Below, in pieces: positions 23,796 to 32,003 of a stretch of 64,000 nucleotides of DNA. Below the pieces are notes generated by a model, which had not been told where the DNA came from, ran no database searches, and saw only the letters and a program-made list of their open reading frames with translations. The stretch covers positions 62,001 through 126,000 of the forward strand of contig CAKOHE010000107.1 in assembly GCA_934047225.1 (NCBI GenBank), written 5' to 3'. Each line of letters begins with the position of its first letter. Positions within the stretch are counted from its first letter, which is position 1. The stretch comes from Ypsolopha sequella (taxonomy: Eukaryota; Arthropoda; Insecta; Lepidoptera; Ypsolophidae). The position numbers and the translations under genes are program-made.

Positions 23796-24134
23796 CCTGT
23801 GTAACGCATACAGGAATGAACACGTCGGACATCGGTCACCGGTCACCTGATTGAATAATGCAAGTAAGCAGAAATCGTCTTGCAATTGTATGTATATGCG
23901 TGTGTGTGTGTGTGAAATGTAAACAGCTGACATCAGTCTATTATGACCTGTATTGCATAGGTGTAAGATTCAAATATTTATAGGTACAAGCCTCACTGCC
24001 ATATAGTCACATGTGGAGTGGGCAACTATTAACTAACAAATGCATGCATTCATTAGGCTTTAGACAGACCCGAGGTGAACAACAGTTACCTGGTTTTACT
24101 AAGCAGTTATTTACGTTACGACCTTGGCTCAAAA

Positions 24135-24613
24135 ATGTCTTTTTCTGTAAGTAGAACTTTAATTTGATTAACATTAAATTAACTTTATCAGTATACTTTT
24201 ATATTTATTTATAAATTAATAAAGCTAATTTGTTTTTGTTACAGATCCTGACTGATCAAAATGACCCATATTATTACGCTCAAAATATGTTGGAAGGGAT
24301 GGATAGTGACGTGGAAGTTGTCCGACAGATTCCCCAGCCTCAGAATTTAGTTAAAAAACGGGTGAGGACACACAGAAAGCGATCTTCAAAGGAGATGATG
24401 CAATCTTCTTTTATAATAAACAAGACGTCTCGACGAGGAAATCGGCTCATCAAGATTGAGATATTTGACCTCCATGAATGCCAAGACATAAATCGTGAAA
24501 GTGCTTTAGTGACCTGTCAATGGGTGTGTGAGGATCCTATGGACGAAATTTTAGACTTGACAGAAAGTGTTATAAAAAGAATATCGCAAAAGATGTGTGA
24601 CAATAATATTTAA
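24135..24613 (+). CDS. Small spliced Polinton gene with a 12-nt first coding exon
   Basis: Exon 1 is 24135-24146, four codons (MSFS), followed by the donor gtaagt. The intron (24147-24244) has a branch-like 'gctaat' and ends 'tttttgttacag'. Exon 2 is 24245-24613 in phase 0. The product is about 126 aa and basic in its middle (KKRVRTHRKRSSK) with an ordered C-terminal half (RLIKIEIFDLHECQD, then CQWVCEDPMDEILDL). No ATG precedes the ordered part inside exon 2, which supports the splice model. Family not recognised. It shares the micro-exon layout with the gene at 18616. The rightward orientation, opposite to the virion genes, suggests an early or regulatory role (inference). Confidence 0.65.
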
Positions 24614-24802
24614 AAATTAGTTAAGTGTTGGAATTTAAGTAAATATTCTATGATGTAAGTAATATTTTAGTCAATTAAATATATTTTATTCGAGTGAAAT
24701 TAAAGTTTTCGTTTTATTTTATTTTATTAACAGGTACATAAATTAAACAATTTTCATTTAATTTTTAATTTAATTTGAACTCTGTAAAATAATTAAGTAC
24801 AA

Positions 24803-25297
24803 TTAAAACTTAAAACAAAACATATTGTTGTTATAAAACCAATTTTTTATGGAAATTACATTTTTTAAAGCACACTTGTTTGCATGATTACTAAAACAAA
24901 TTAAGTTATTTTCACAAAACTCATCGAGTAAGTTTCTTAAGTTAGGACACCCTTTTTCTCCTATATCAATAACAGTACATTTTTTACACAATTCATATAT
25001 CCACGTTATCTTTTCACCTCCTTTTACAAAAATTTTCTTATTTCTAAGATAGTCATGAATAATTCTACGAAATTCCCTATAATCAATATAACCCTCAGAC
25101 CATTTGTATCCTTGGTTGATCTCAAGCCACTTCACGTGTTTTTTTTCTCGGTCATTCAATGATGCAAAAGGGTATGGGGGCTTTACAAGAAATGTTTGTG
25201 TAAATAGTGGACTAGCAATTGCAAATTCCTTTAAAATAAAATTATTTTTAAAGTCCTTAAAGCCTTGCAAATCACAAAAAATATATTCAGTACTCAT
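24803..25297 (-). CDS. 164-aa Polinton accessory protein, possible DEDD/RNase H-like fold
   Basis: Last gene of the leftward cluster. Its start overlaps the end of the major capsid gene by 4 bp. Near the N-terminus FCDLQGF..NNFILKEFAI resembles the first strand pair of RNase H-fold nucleases, with an acidic residue on strand 1. PPYPFASLNDREKKHVKWLE and IFVKGGEKITWIYEL follow. The C-terminal part is rich in Cys/His (CKKC, CPNL, FCENN, CFSNHANKCAL), perhaps a metal site. I have an impression of relatives beside insect Polintons, but no function is established. A nuclease role is inference from weak fold resemblance. Confidence 0.7.
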   Translation of the reverse strand: MSTEYIFCDLQGFKDFKNNFILKEFAIASPLFTQTFLVKPPYPFASLNDREKKHVKWLEINQGYKWSEGYIDYREFRRIIHDYLRNKKIFVKGGEKITWIYELCKKCTVIDIGEKGCPNLRNLLDEFCENNLICFSNHANKCALKNVISIKNWFYNNNMFCFKF

Positions 25298-26508
25298 GAT
25301 ATCTTTTTTACAATACTTGTAAGTGGTTTGTATTCAAAAACGCAATCATTCAAAAACAGACAGTACGCAGATGTCTTATCAGGAAACTCAAGATCACTTT
25401 CTAAATCAATTCGCACATCGATAGGGCCTGATTTTAAAGTTTCATTCTGGCGACAACAGTCAATTACAAATAAGGGCGCTTTTTCCTTAAATTCTTTAAA
25501 ACTGATTGACGGCTCGCAACGACGACCGTAATATGAATGTTGGAATGTTGCAAAAGCCTCGTATAATAAAGCATATCTATCTTCACCAAATTGGATGTTT
25601 AAATTTTCATATGGATAATAAGCGGAGTTCAAAAATACTTTGACATCTCGTAAATGACAATGATCAAATTGTGACATATCCTTTGCTCCATTATTTTTGC
25701 GATCAGTTTGCAACCCTATAATTACATATCTCGGTTTTTCTACTTGAGATGTTGTTTTTACTGACCAAGTATGTTTTGTTGTCCTTGGCAAAAGAGGGTA
25801 TTCGTACAGATCCCAGTTTCTAAATGCTAAATTTATAGTTCTGTCTTTCTCCAAATATTTCAGCAAGTTAATTCTTTCACGATCCGATACTTTGATATGG
25901 GGCACCCTCCATACGATTTTATTAATAGTAAGGTCATGTATTACTTCATTTGTATTTAGTTTGAGTGAATTCAGGTTCGTATTGCTTCGTAAAAGAACTA
26001 GCTCATGTTTGCAGTTCATGATAATTTTATTGTAGTCTTCCGCAAATCCGAGAATTTTGTTCAAAGGTATGCAAACAGAAAAATGACCTCCATTTGTATT
26101 TTTTATACCATCAAAATCCCATCCCCAAAACCTAGACATTTTCGATTCATTTGAATTCATTGACAATAATGACTTTATAGTTGTCGACAAACCAGCATTT
26201 TTAATCTTGTCAATTTCTACCCCATTTATTTCATATCGTATTTCTTGAAAAAGGAAAAGTATGTAATTATTAATAAACTCAACGCTATTAACTTTCTCTT
26301 TTGTTTCTCTACTTTTATGAATTGTAACGGAACCTTCTATATACAATGTGCTCACTGATGGCAAAACGTACAAATCCTGTTGATTGATGGGAATGCGTAT
26401 TTCGTCATTTTTATTAAAACTGTTCACATAAGGCTTATAAGAATGCACCTGATAGCTTTCAATGCTGTTGTCCTGAACAAACGATTCTCCTATATCCAAA
26501 ATACTCAT
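25294..26508 (-). CDS. MCP: Major capsid protein (double jelly-roll, hexon-like)
   Basis: 404 aa; would form the trimeric capsomers of an icosahedral shell. Recognised from the N-terminal pattern NKNDEIRIPINQQDLYVLPS (residues ~34-53), LYIEGSVTI, and FLFQEIRYEINGVEIDKIKN (~87-106), which fit the Polinton/adintovirus major capsid family as I know it. The rest alternates predicted strands and loops as expected for two beta-barrels. Uninterrupted. Its stop overlaps the next gene by 4 bp and 139 bp separate its start from the minor capsid gene. The C-terminus (FEYKPLTSIVKKIS) is short and basic. The identification is by motif recognition. A structure prediction would settle it. Confidence 0.85.
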   Translation of the reverse strand: MSILDIGESFVQDNSIESYQVHSYKPYVNSFNKNDEIRIPINQQDLYVLPSVSTLYIEGSVTIHKSRETKEKVNSVEFINNYILFLFQEIRYEINGVEIDKIKNAGLSTTIKSLLSMNSNESKMSRFWGWDFDGIKNTNGGHFSVCIPLNKILGFAEDYNKIIMNCKHELVLLRSNTNLNSLKLNTNEVIHDLTINKIVWRVPHIKVSDRERINLLKYLEKDRTINLAFRNWDLYEYPLLPRTTKHTWSVKTTSQVEKPRYVIIGLQTDRKNNGAKDMSQFDHCHLRDVKVFLNSAYYPYENLNIQFGEDRYALLYEAFATFQHSYYGRRCEPSISFKEFKEKAPLFVIDCCRQNETLKSGPIDVRIDLESDLEFPDKTSAYCLFLNDCVFEYKPLTSIVKKIS

Positions 26509-26647
26509 TTTAGTAGTTTTATGAGCTTAAGAAATTTTTTATTTTGTTTGGTTAACTTTTTTTTTCTTGTTTTAGGTGATCTCCCAGGAACTGCGCTGAT
26601 TGAACTGAGATTTTTTTGTGCATGTTGTGTTATTTTATTGAAATCAA

Positions 26648-27319
26648 TCATTTTCGTTTTAAATGCAAATATAACTGTATCTCTTCGTGTCGCAGATTGA
26701 TTAAATCGTTATTAGCATCTAATATTTTTATGTTTATTTCACTGACACTTTTCTGGTTCACGGGAAAGTATATTAGATTTTTAGGAATTTCAATAATTCT
26801 ATAACCTGGTGGTACGTTAGGTGCAAACTCATAAATTATATGACTTGGAATTCCATTGATAAAAGATCCGCTCACAATATCACATTCGATTCGGATGATG
26901 GTTGTTGGTAAAATGCTTATTGGAAAGCAAGATGCATGCAATATATTAGATTTTAATGTTTCATTTCTAAAACCTAATATACGACCTATAGAGTCATTGT
27001 GCTCAAAATATATGTCTTTAGTACAAAATATTTTGGTACTCAAAGTATTGTTATTACAGATGAGTTTTAAAGTACAATCATTAATATTCTCAGTTAAATA
27101 ATCACTAATATCTTCAAGTTCATACGAACCTTCAGGTATTTCTATCACCTCATTTTTGCCATAGTAAAACTTATTGTTTCTACCATCAACATTAGGTATT
27201 GAGTTAAAGGTAGAAAAATAAATAAGACCGCATTCATATTCACCATCAAGTTGTAGTTCAGGTGAATAATTTGTAATCAAAGCAGAATCGTTGCCTGTTA
27301 CTGACAGTGTGAACGACAT
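26648..27319 (-). CDS. mCP: Minor capsid protein (single jelly-roll, penton-like)
   Basis: 223 aa; would occupy the fivefold vertices of the capsid. The N-terminal half carries the strongly patterned LQLDGEYECGLIYFSTFNSI (~24-43), NKFYYGKNEVIEIPEGSYEL (~49-68) and IGRILGF, as I recall for Polinton penton proteins. The size agrees with that family. It begins 2 bp from the end of the protease gene and precedes the major capsid gene, which is the usual clustering of capsid and maturation genes. No disruption seen. Confidence 0.82.
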   Translation of the reverse strand: MSFTLSVTGNDSALITNYSPELQLDGEYECGLIYFSTFNSIPNVDGRNNKFYYGKNEVIEIPEGSYELEDISDYLTENINDCTLKLICNNNTLSTKIFCTKDIYFEHNDSIGRILGFRNETLKSNILHASCFPISILPTTIIRIECDIVSGSFINGIPSHIIYEFAPNVPPGYRIIEIPKNLIYFPVNQKSVSEINIKILDANNDLINLRHEEIQLYLHLKRK

Positions 27320-27321
27320 TA

Positions 27322-27744
27322 TTAAAATGATTTTTTTAATGACCGTAAGTCATTTAAATGCTTTTTCCAGAATTCATTCAGAAATTTTATACACAGGTGT
27401 CCACAATTAACCGTATTAAACTGCTGATATTTTTTATAGTTATAAAATATAGTACACCTCTTTAAGTACTTAATTAATTCTAAAGGTGGTTTTAAATTCC
27501 CAAAACTATCAAAATATTCACAGTAATTTTTTATTTTTGCATAGGCTACCCAATGGGTCCCAGCGTTTTCAGAACTATCTAAATTCATTATTGCACATTC
27601 AATTAGCTTTGATTTTCTAGGTAAACGATCTCTCATGAAAACACCCCGAAAATATGGAACGTCATGAGTGTATTTGATAATATCAATATTAGAAAGTGCT
27701 CTTCTGGGTAGCCTTGCTATTAGTTTTTTGATGAACGCAGACAC
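27322..27744 (-). CDS. PRO: Adenain-type maturation cysteine protease
   Basis: 140 aa; would cleave capsid and core precursors during virion maturation. The catalytic pattern of the adenovirus protease family is clear: His64 in GTHWVAY, Asp79 in YFDSFG, a Gln at 107 (oxyanion position) and Cys114 in VNCGHLCIKF. The Gln-to-Cys spacing of 7 equals that of adenain. It is shorter than adenovirus proteases but within the range of Polinton ones. Its start lies inside the end of the PLA2-like gene (25-bp overlap). Confidence 0.92.
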   Translation of the reverse strand: MSAFIKKLIARLPRRALSNIDIIKYTHDVPYFRGVFMRDRLPRKSKLIECAIMNLDSSENAGTHWVAYAKIKNYCEYFDSFGNLKPPLELIKYLKRCTIFYNYKKYQQFNTVNCGHLCIKFLNEFWKKHLNDLRSLKKSF

Positions 27745-28514
27745 AGGCCTTTTCCTTTTTTGTACGGTTTAATGTACAATCCTTTACCTAAAGCCCTTGA
27801 CTCCATTACTATATTGTGCCGCTCGGACTCTGCTAGACTTTTTTGAGCAGTTTTATACTCGTTTACAGCTTTAGCAATACCCGCAGCACCACCAGCCAAA
27901 GACCCTAGTGCCGAAAGCCCCGCAAAGATTGGAATCAAAGGTAGTATTCCACCAGTTTTCGGAATAGGTATAATCCTAGGAAGATTAATTTTATTATTTT
28001 TAGAAAATATTTTTTTTGCAGCCATTTGTGCAAACTTGATAGCGTCATTATTATTTCTCGGTTTGAATTTTTTCAGTTGATACTTTATTTTAGAAACTGC
28101 CTTCTTAAATGTTTTAATACCAGCACCTGATTTCAGCTTTACTTTCATTACCTTATCAACTAACCAAGACGCGATCTTTTCACCTTTACCAGCATCTTTG
28201 GACTTTAATCTTCTATTTGCCATTTTCATTAATTCTTTGTCCGCCTTATGACGATCTTTTAAATTAGTATGTTTTAAATAAGCTATATCGTGCTGCATAC
28301 ACCCATTGTCTAACTGATTGATTCCTATGTCACCTCTCTGTAATCTCTCTTGTAGTCGGGTCCCAGGTCCGCAATAATTATAACCAGGTATATGTAACTC
28401 AATTGGTAAACTATTAATAATATTATTGATAAGTCCTCTTCCTTTCATTACTAGTACAGTACTGAAAGTTGTATCAATAAATATCATAATAAATATCTTA
28501 ACCACCAAAATCAT
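27720..28514 (-). CDS. Phospholipase A2-like protein fused to a membrane-active/core-type tail
   Basis: 264 aa from the upstream ATG; more probably 242 aa from Met23 (ATG 28446-28448), which opens MKGRGLINNIINSLP. Residues ~42-80 carry the PLA2-like signature: IPGYNYCGPGT (calcium loop), then LDNGCMQHDIAY with the catalytic His75-Asp76 pair. A Lys-rich middle follows. The C-terminal part holds a glycine/alanine-rich hydrophobic segment (GGILPLIPIFAGLSALGSLA) and the basic GKGLYIKPYKKGKGL end, reminiscent of adenovirus-like membrane-lytic or core peptides. MKGRG fits the adenain cleavage rule (M/I/L)xGx|G. Expected role: breaching the endosomal membrane during entry, as PLA2 domains do in parvoviruses (established there, inferred here). 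Confidence 0.82.
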   Translation of the reverse strand: MILVVKIFIMIFIDTTFSTVLVMKGRGLINNIINSLPIELHIPGYNYCGPGTRLQERLQRGDIGINQLDNGCMQHDIAYLKHTNLKDRHKADKELMKMANRRLKSKDAGKGEKIASWLVDKVMKVKLKSGAGIKTFKKAVSKIKYQLKKFKPRNNNDAIKFAQMAAKKIFSKNNKINLPRIIPIPKTGGILPLIPIFAGLSALGSLAGGAAGIAKAVNEYKTAQKSLAESERHNIVMESRALGKGLYIKPYKKGKGLCLRSSKN

Positions 28515-28521
28515 AATTAAA

Positions 28522-29457
28522 CTAGTTAATTTTCACGATAGCATTCTTGTCAATCCAACTATTCTCATCGTCACTAAGACCAAGCCATTTAACGTAATAT
28601 CTATTACCTCTTTTCTTAATTACTTTTTCAATCAAGTAAATGTTTGGATATTTTGTCTTTTGAAGTTCTTCTGCATAAAAACACCCTTTTATTATGACTT
28701 TATGTTGGTCTTCAATGTGATAAGTAAGTGGGTTTGTATTATTCACTTTCTTAACTGTGAACAATTCTGTAGACCAATTTGGAGTATAACCCTTTTGAAA
28801 ACTACCTTTATACTTGCTAATACGAACCACATCACCAACATTAAATTTATTTTTGTGTTTGACATATTTATCTTGTGATTCTTTTATATTTCTCGCCACG
28901 ATTAACTGATTTGACATATTTACTTCACGTGGTTTATGTTTTGTTGTACGATGTGTGGTATTATTATAACTACTCATAATTTCTGTTAAAGGTTTTTCAA
29001 TCCACTTGTAACTACCATTAAGACTAAAATATTTAAATAGTTTGTTTTTTAAAGTTCTGATCAATCTCTCTACTATAGATGCTTTTTTAGTCGAGTATGT
29101 AGAATAATGGTTGATTTTATTAACCTTCATTAGTTTGTGGAACACATCGTTATAAAACTCTGTACCATGATCCGTTTGTAAATTATTACATTTTAGACCA
29201 TTTCTTATAATACTTTGGAATGCTAAAGCTACTTCGCTTTTTGTTTTGGTTTTCAAAGGAACTGCCCATGAATATTTAGAAAAGGCATCAATAACAATTA
29301 AAATAAATTTATATCCTTTATTATCTTTATAATAATTTTTTATGTCGATTAAATCTCCTTGCCACAAATCACCAATCCCCTTAAGTACGACAGAACGCCG
29401 TCTAAAATTTCGTCTAGCTGATTTGTGAATCTCGTCAACAACATTGCATTTACTCAT
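28522..29457 (-). CDS. IN: Retroviral-type integrase with C-terminal chromodomain
   Basis: 311 aa; would insert the linear DNA with a 6-bp staggered cut, matching the GATATA duplication. The rve core shows DLWQGDLIDI (D35), FILIVIDAFSKYSWAVPL, NLQTDHGTEF (D96) and KASIVERLIRTLKNKL (E130), so the DDE triad is complete. A chromodomain occupies about 271-309 (YLIEKVIKKRGNRYYVKWLG...ENSWI), as usual in Polinton integrases. The N-terminal zinc (HHCC) region is reduced, with only a few Cys/His in the first 15 residues. The start overlaps the preceding gene by 8 bp. Confidence 0.95.
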   Translation of the reverse strand: MSKCNVVDEIHKSARRNFRRRSVVLKGIGDLWQGDLIDIKNYYKDNKGYKFILIVIDAFSKYSWAVPLKTKTKSEVALAFQSIIRNGLKCNNLQTDHGTEFYNDVFHKLMKVNKINHYSTYSTKKASIVERLIRTLKNKLFKYFSLNGSYKWIEKPLTEIMSSYNNTTHRTTKHKPREVNMSNQLIVARNIKESQDKYVKHKNKFNVGDVVRISKYKGSFQKGYTPNWSTELFTVKKVNNTNPLTYHIEDQHKVIIKGCFYAEELQKTKYPNIYLIEKVIKKRGNRYYVKWLGLSDDENSWIDKNAIVKIN

Positions 29458-29809
29458 GGTTTATTTTTTTTAAAGATACTAAATGGTCTTTTAGCAAGTT
29501 ACTGACTTGTACTTGGGTACATTTCTCATCTAACTGTTGCTGAAGTAGCTGTATCTGATTTTTTATACTTTTCAGTTCAACAAAAAAGTCATACTTTTTA
29601 CAAAACAATTGATTATTTTTATCGACATACTCTTTATTGACTGCTTCATCTGATTGCAGTGGTAATTTCAAACCTATTAACCTGTTAGATTTCACATCAT
29701 AATCACCAGATAAATTTTTAAATATGACTTTTTCCATTATATTCTGTTCGTAAGAGTTTGTGAATCGAAGCCGCTTATGAACATGATGTCCGAACTTATC
29801 AATGTTCAT
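29450..29809 (-). CDS. Small coiled-coil protein with tail-fibre-like motif
   Basis: 119 aa. MNIDKFGHHVHKRL opens the protein. Residues ~40-65 read SNRLIGLKLPLQSDEAVNKE then YVD, closely resembling the shaft/neck motif of phage tail fibres ('...A-V-N-K-x-Y-V-D'). A heptad-rich helix follows (VELKSIKNQIQLLQQQLDEK), probably a trimeric or dimeric coiled coil. It overlaps the integrase start by 8 bp and sits inside the virion gene cluster. A trimeric fibre or vertex-associated role is inference. The family recurs, as I recall, in insect Polintons without an assigned function. Confidence 0.72.
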   Translation of the reverse strand: MNIDKFGHHVHKRLRFTNSYEQNIMEKVIFKNLSGDYDVKSNRLIGLKLPLQSDEAVNKEYVDKNNQLFCKKYDFFVELKSIKNQIQLLQQQLDEKCTQVQVSNLLKDHLVSLKKINHE

Positions 29810-29878
29810 GTTGATGGTGTAATTGAGCTGATGGATATGACACTAATGAATATTACAAAGTGTTGTGATTATATTTAT

Positions 29879-30850
29879 TTAATCTATTATGTAATTTTCT
29901 TTTAATTCTTCAATAATTGATATGATTTCATTATCAAGACCAGTATTACCAGCATCACGAGATGCAATAAGTATTTTTAGTCGTTCTACCAACTCATTTG
30001 GATCATCCCAGTATAAATAATCAACATTTCTTACAAACTTTTTTAACTTTGGTAGTCCTTTTCCTTTAGATACATTTTCCTTACAACATGACTTAAACAT
30101 CGGTTTTATAATTTGTGTATACTTAACACCTCTATTGCTTTTGATAGGTTGATCTGGGTCATATCCTCGGCGATGAGCGTTGGTATTTAATAATATTGTT
30201 TTGTAATTTTCTTTATCGTCCTGAGTTACAAGACTTAAATCAAGATCTCTCTTAAACAACAACTCTGCTAGTCCTGGGGTAATAATATAAATTTGACCAT
30301 CAACTGTTAATTTATCATCTGTTAAAGAAAGTGGCATTGAACCAATCATGTATTTTCCTTTTACTATGCGTACTCCGAATGGAACATCTTTGAATACTTG
30401 TGAAGACAAGGACCAAGAGCTAATTTCGGTTTCGTTAGGGCTCACAGTTGAATTATTAGATTCAAAAAATTGTTCACTATTACTATTTTCTGTACTTTCA
30501 TCAGTATAAGATTCACTTGAACTTAATTTATTTTTTTCAGAAATTTTATCGCTAGACAAAGAACTTGTTTCAGATATTTTTCTTTTCTTTACAGAACCTT
30601 GTGTATTTGCTAAATAATCTGAAGGGTTATCTTTCTCTTCTTTAAACTTTTCCTCCAATGATTCTTCATTTTTATCATTCGTTTTATTTCTTTTACTAGC
30701 TATAAGATTTAATGGATCTGTTATTGGTTTAAAAACGGATTCTAAAGCTATTTCACTATCCATTTTGATGTTTTTCATGGTTTTTATCTTTTTCTTGACA
30801 GCTTCAACAGATCTGATTATCTGTTGTTTAATTGATTTCTCTGTATTCAT
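29879..30850 (-). CDS. DUF8207-like Polinton protein
   Basis: 323 aa. A Lys/Glu/Ser-rich, probably disordered N-terminal half (~1-145) contains SVFKPITDPLNL. The ordered C-terminal half has FGVRIVKGKYMIGSMPLSL, QIYIITPGLAELLFKRDLDL and YKTILLNTNAHRRGYDPDQP. I associate that pattern with a domain of unknown function (DUF8207 from memory) found in many insect Polinton-type loci. KGKGLPKLKKF near 280 is a glycine-basic motif. It lies second in the leftward cluster, 80 bp after the ATPase. Function unknown; a virion or core protein is plausible. Confidence 0.75.
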   Translation of the reverse strand: MNTEKSIKQQIIRSVEAVKKKIKTMKNIKMDSEIALESVFKPITDPLNLIASKRNKTNDKNEESLEEKFKEEKDNPSDYLANTQGSVKKRKISETSSLSSDKISEKNKLSSSESYTDESTENSNSEQFFESNNSTVSPNETEISSWSLSSQVFKDVPFGVRIVKGKYMIGSMPLSLTDDKLTVDGQIYIITPGLAELLFKRDLDLSLVTQDDKENYKTILLNTNAHRRGYDPDQPIKSNRGVKYTQIIKPMFKSCCKENVSKGKGLPKLKKFVRNVDYLYWDDPNELVERLKILIASRDAGNTGLDNEIISIIEELKENYIID

Positions 30851-30930
30851 TTTTGCAAACTAACAAGCGTGCTTGTTGATAGCACAGTTAATAATGAGAA
30901 ATTGTCAAAAATATTTATAAATATATTTCA

Positions 30931-31617
30931 TTAGTCTAAAAGAATAAATGTGTCAAACTTCATCCTATAACAACCATTGTTTTTTTGACAATCCTTGTTT
31001 ATAACTAAATAGCTATAAGAATCTTTCCAAGCATGTGAACACATTTCCCTAAATTGGTTCCAACTCATATCAGTGTTCACATGCTCATCATAGACATGAC
31101 GTAAATTGATATCGTCCTGTTTGAATAGCACAATCAAATTTGCATTATCTCGAATAAGTTGCTTTGGTATCTTGCTATATGTTTGGTTGAGGTAGAAACT
31201 GTCAATATTTTTATGTCTTCCCATCGCAAAGTAATCACGTATATTATTTTGATTCTCACAGGCAACATCATCAAAAATTATAACTGAATTTGATGCAGCA
31301 TCTTTTGGGCCGATAACTTCTTCATTATCATGAAATTTAGAGTAAGAAATTCCTGGGACCATTTTCAAGACTTTTTCTAAAAAAATATATTTCGGTTGAT
31401 ATAAAGTTTTCGAATAAACGTAAACATTATGAAAACGCAATCCATTTTCATGTAAAAGAAGACCTATCATCATATTCGTTTTTCCACAGTTGGAAGGACC
31501 ACAAACAATACATCTAATTGTATTAGGTAAAAGGTTTCCATGACGGAGTAATATTTTTCCTGACTCCTGACAGAGTTTTTCCAAGTGCAGCGACTGTTGT
31601 TGTTTTACAAACCTCAT
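30931..31617 (-). CDS. ATP: FtsK/HerA-type genome-packaging ATPase
   Basis: 228 aa; would pump DNA into preformed capsids. Walker A is GPSNCGKT (40-47), and Walker B is SVIIFDDVA (D116-D117). A downstream polar segment SFYLNQTYSKIPKQLIRDNA carries the sensor-like Gln/Asn and an arginine, as in the A32-like packaging ATPases of Polintons, poxviruses and virophages. First gene of the leftward cluster, about 140 bp from the right terminal repeat. Frame intact and length typical. Confidence 0.93.
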   Translation of the reverse strand: MRFVKQQQSLHLEKLCQESGKILLRHGNLLPNTIRCIVCGPSNCGKTNMMIGLLLHENGLRFHNVYVYSKTLYQPKYIFLEKVLKMVPGISYSKFHDNEEVIGPKDAASNSVIIFDDVACENQNNIRDYFAMGRHKNIDSFYLNQTYSKIPKQLIRDNANLIVLFKQDDINLRHVYDEHVNTDMSWNQFREMCSHAWKDSYSYLVINKDCQKNNGCYRMKFDTFILLD

Positions 31618-31694
31618 TCTTAATAAGGAGTAATTAATAAGTGTAAACGTGGAGATAATGATTTTAGAAATGCAGTAATTTCACTGTGCTCATG

Positions 31695-31704
31695 TTATAT
31701 AAAG
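31695..31704 (-). promoter_or_regulatory. Candidate TATA box of the leftward gene cluster
   Basis: On the minus strand CTTTATATAA stands about 80 bp upstream of the ATPase ATG, the only sizeable leader before nine closely packed co-directional genes. No experimental or comparative support is available. Confidence 0.45.
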
Positions 31705-31754
31705 CACGGTGACTCTGTTACTTGTGGCTCTTCAATATTATGAAATTCAAATAA

Positions 31755-31997
31755 GATGTAATGGTTGCAATTTGGTGTCTTGAAGCAAGTTCGGGACCCA
31801 CTCCAATTTATTGGAAAATCTACGCTATCGAAATCACCCAGGCAGAGGGCGAACGGAGTGAGCCCCAAGCGAAGCTAAATTATTGGGAGTTCAACCCCGC
31901 CTCTCTCATCCAGGCGGAGGGCGAAGCCCCGAGCGGAGCGGAGCGAAGCGAGGCATGGATAAGAGAGGCGGGGTAGAACGCCCAATAATTTACTACT
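31755..31997 (-). repeat. Polinton right terminal inverted repeat (243 bp)
   Basis: Reverse complement of 15273-15515 with a single difference. Ends ..ATTTACTACT directly before the GATATA duplicate. The same internal self-complementarity is present. Confidence 0.97.
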
Positions 31998-32003
31998 GAT
32001 ATA
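31998..32003. repeat. Polinton target-site duplication, right
   Basis: GATATA, identical to 15267-15272, at the start of the resumed lepidopteran repeat. Confidence 0.95.

Larger units (their letters stand above)
15273..31997. mobile_element. Complete Polinton/Maverick (adintovirus-like) element
   Basis: It has 243-bp terminal inverted repeats with one mismatch, 5' AG and 3' CT ends, and a perfect 6-bp target duplication GATATA (15267-15272 and 31998-32003). These are the established hallmarks of Polintons. It encodes protein-primed DNA polymerase B, integrase, packaging ATPase, adenain-type protease, major and minor capsid proteins and six accessory proteins, all in uninterrupted frames. 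Morphogenesis genes run leftward in a compact cluster. The polymerase and two small spliced genes run rightward. The left 3 kb is noncoding, with subterminal tandem repeats and remnants of lepidopteran repeats. Near-identical ends and intact frames indicate recent insertion. Whether it is transposon, endogenised virus or both cannot be told from sequence. Confidence 0.97.
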
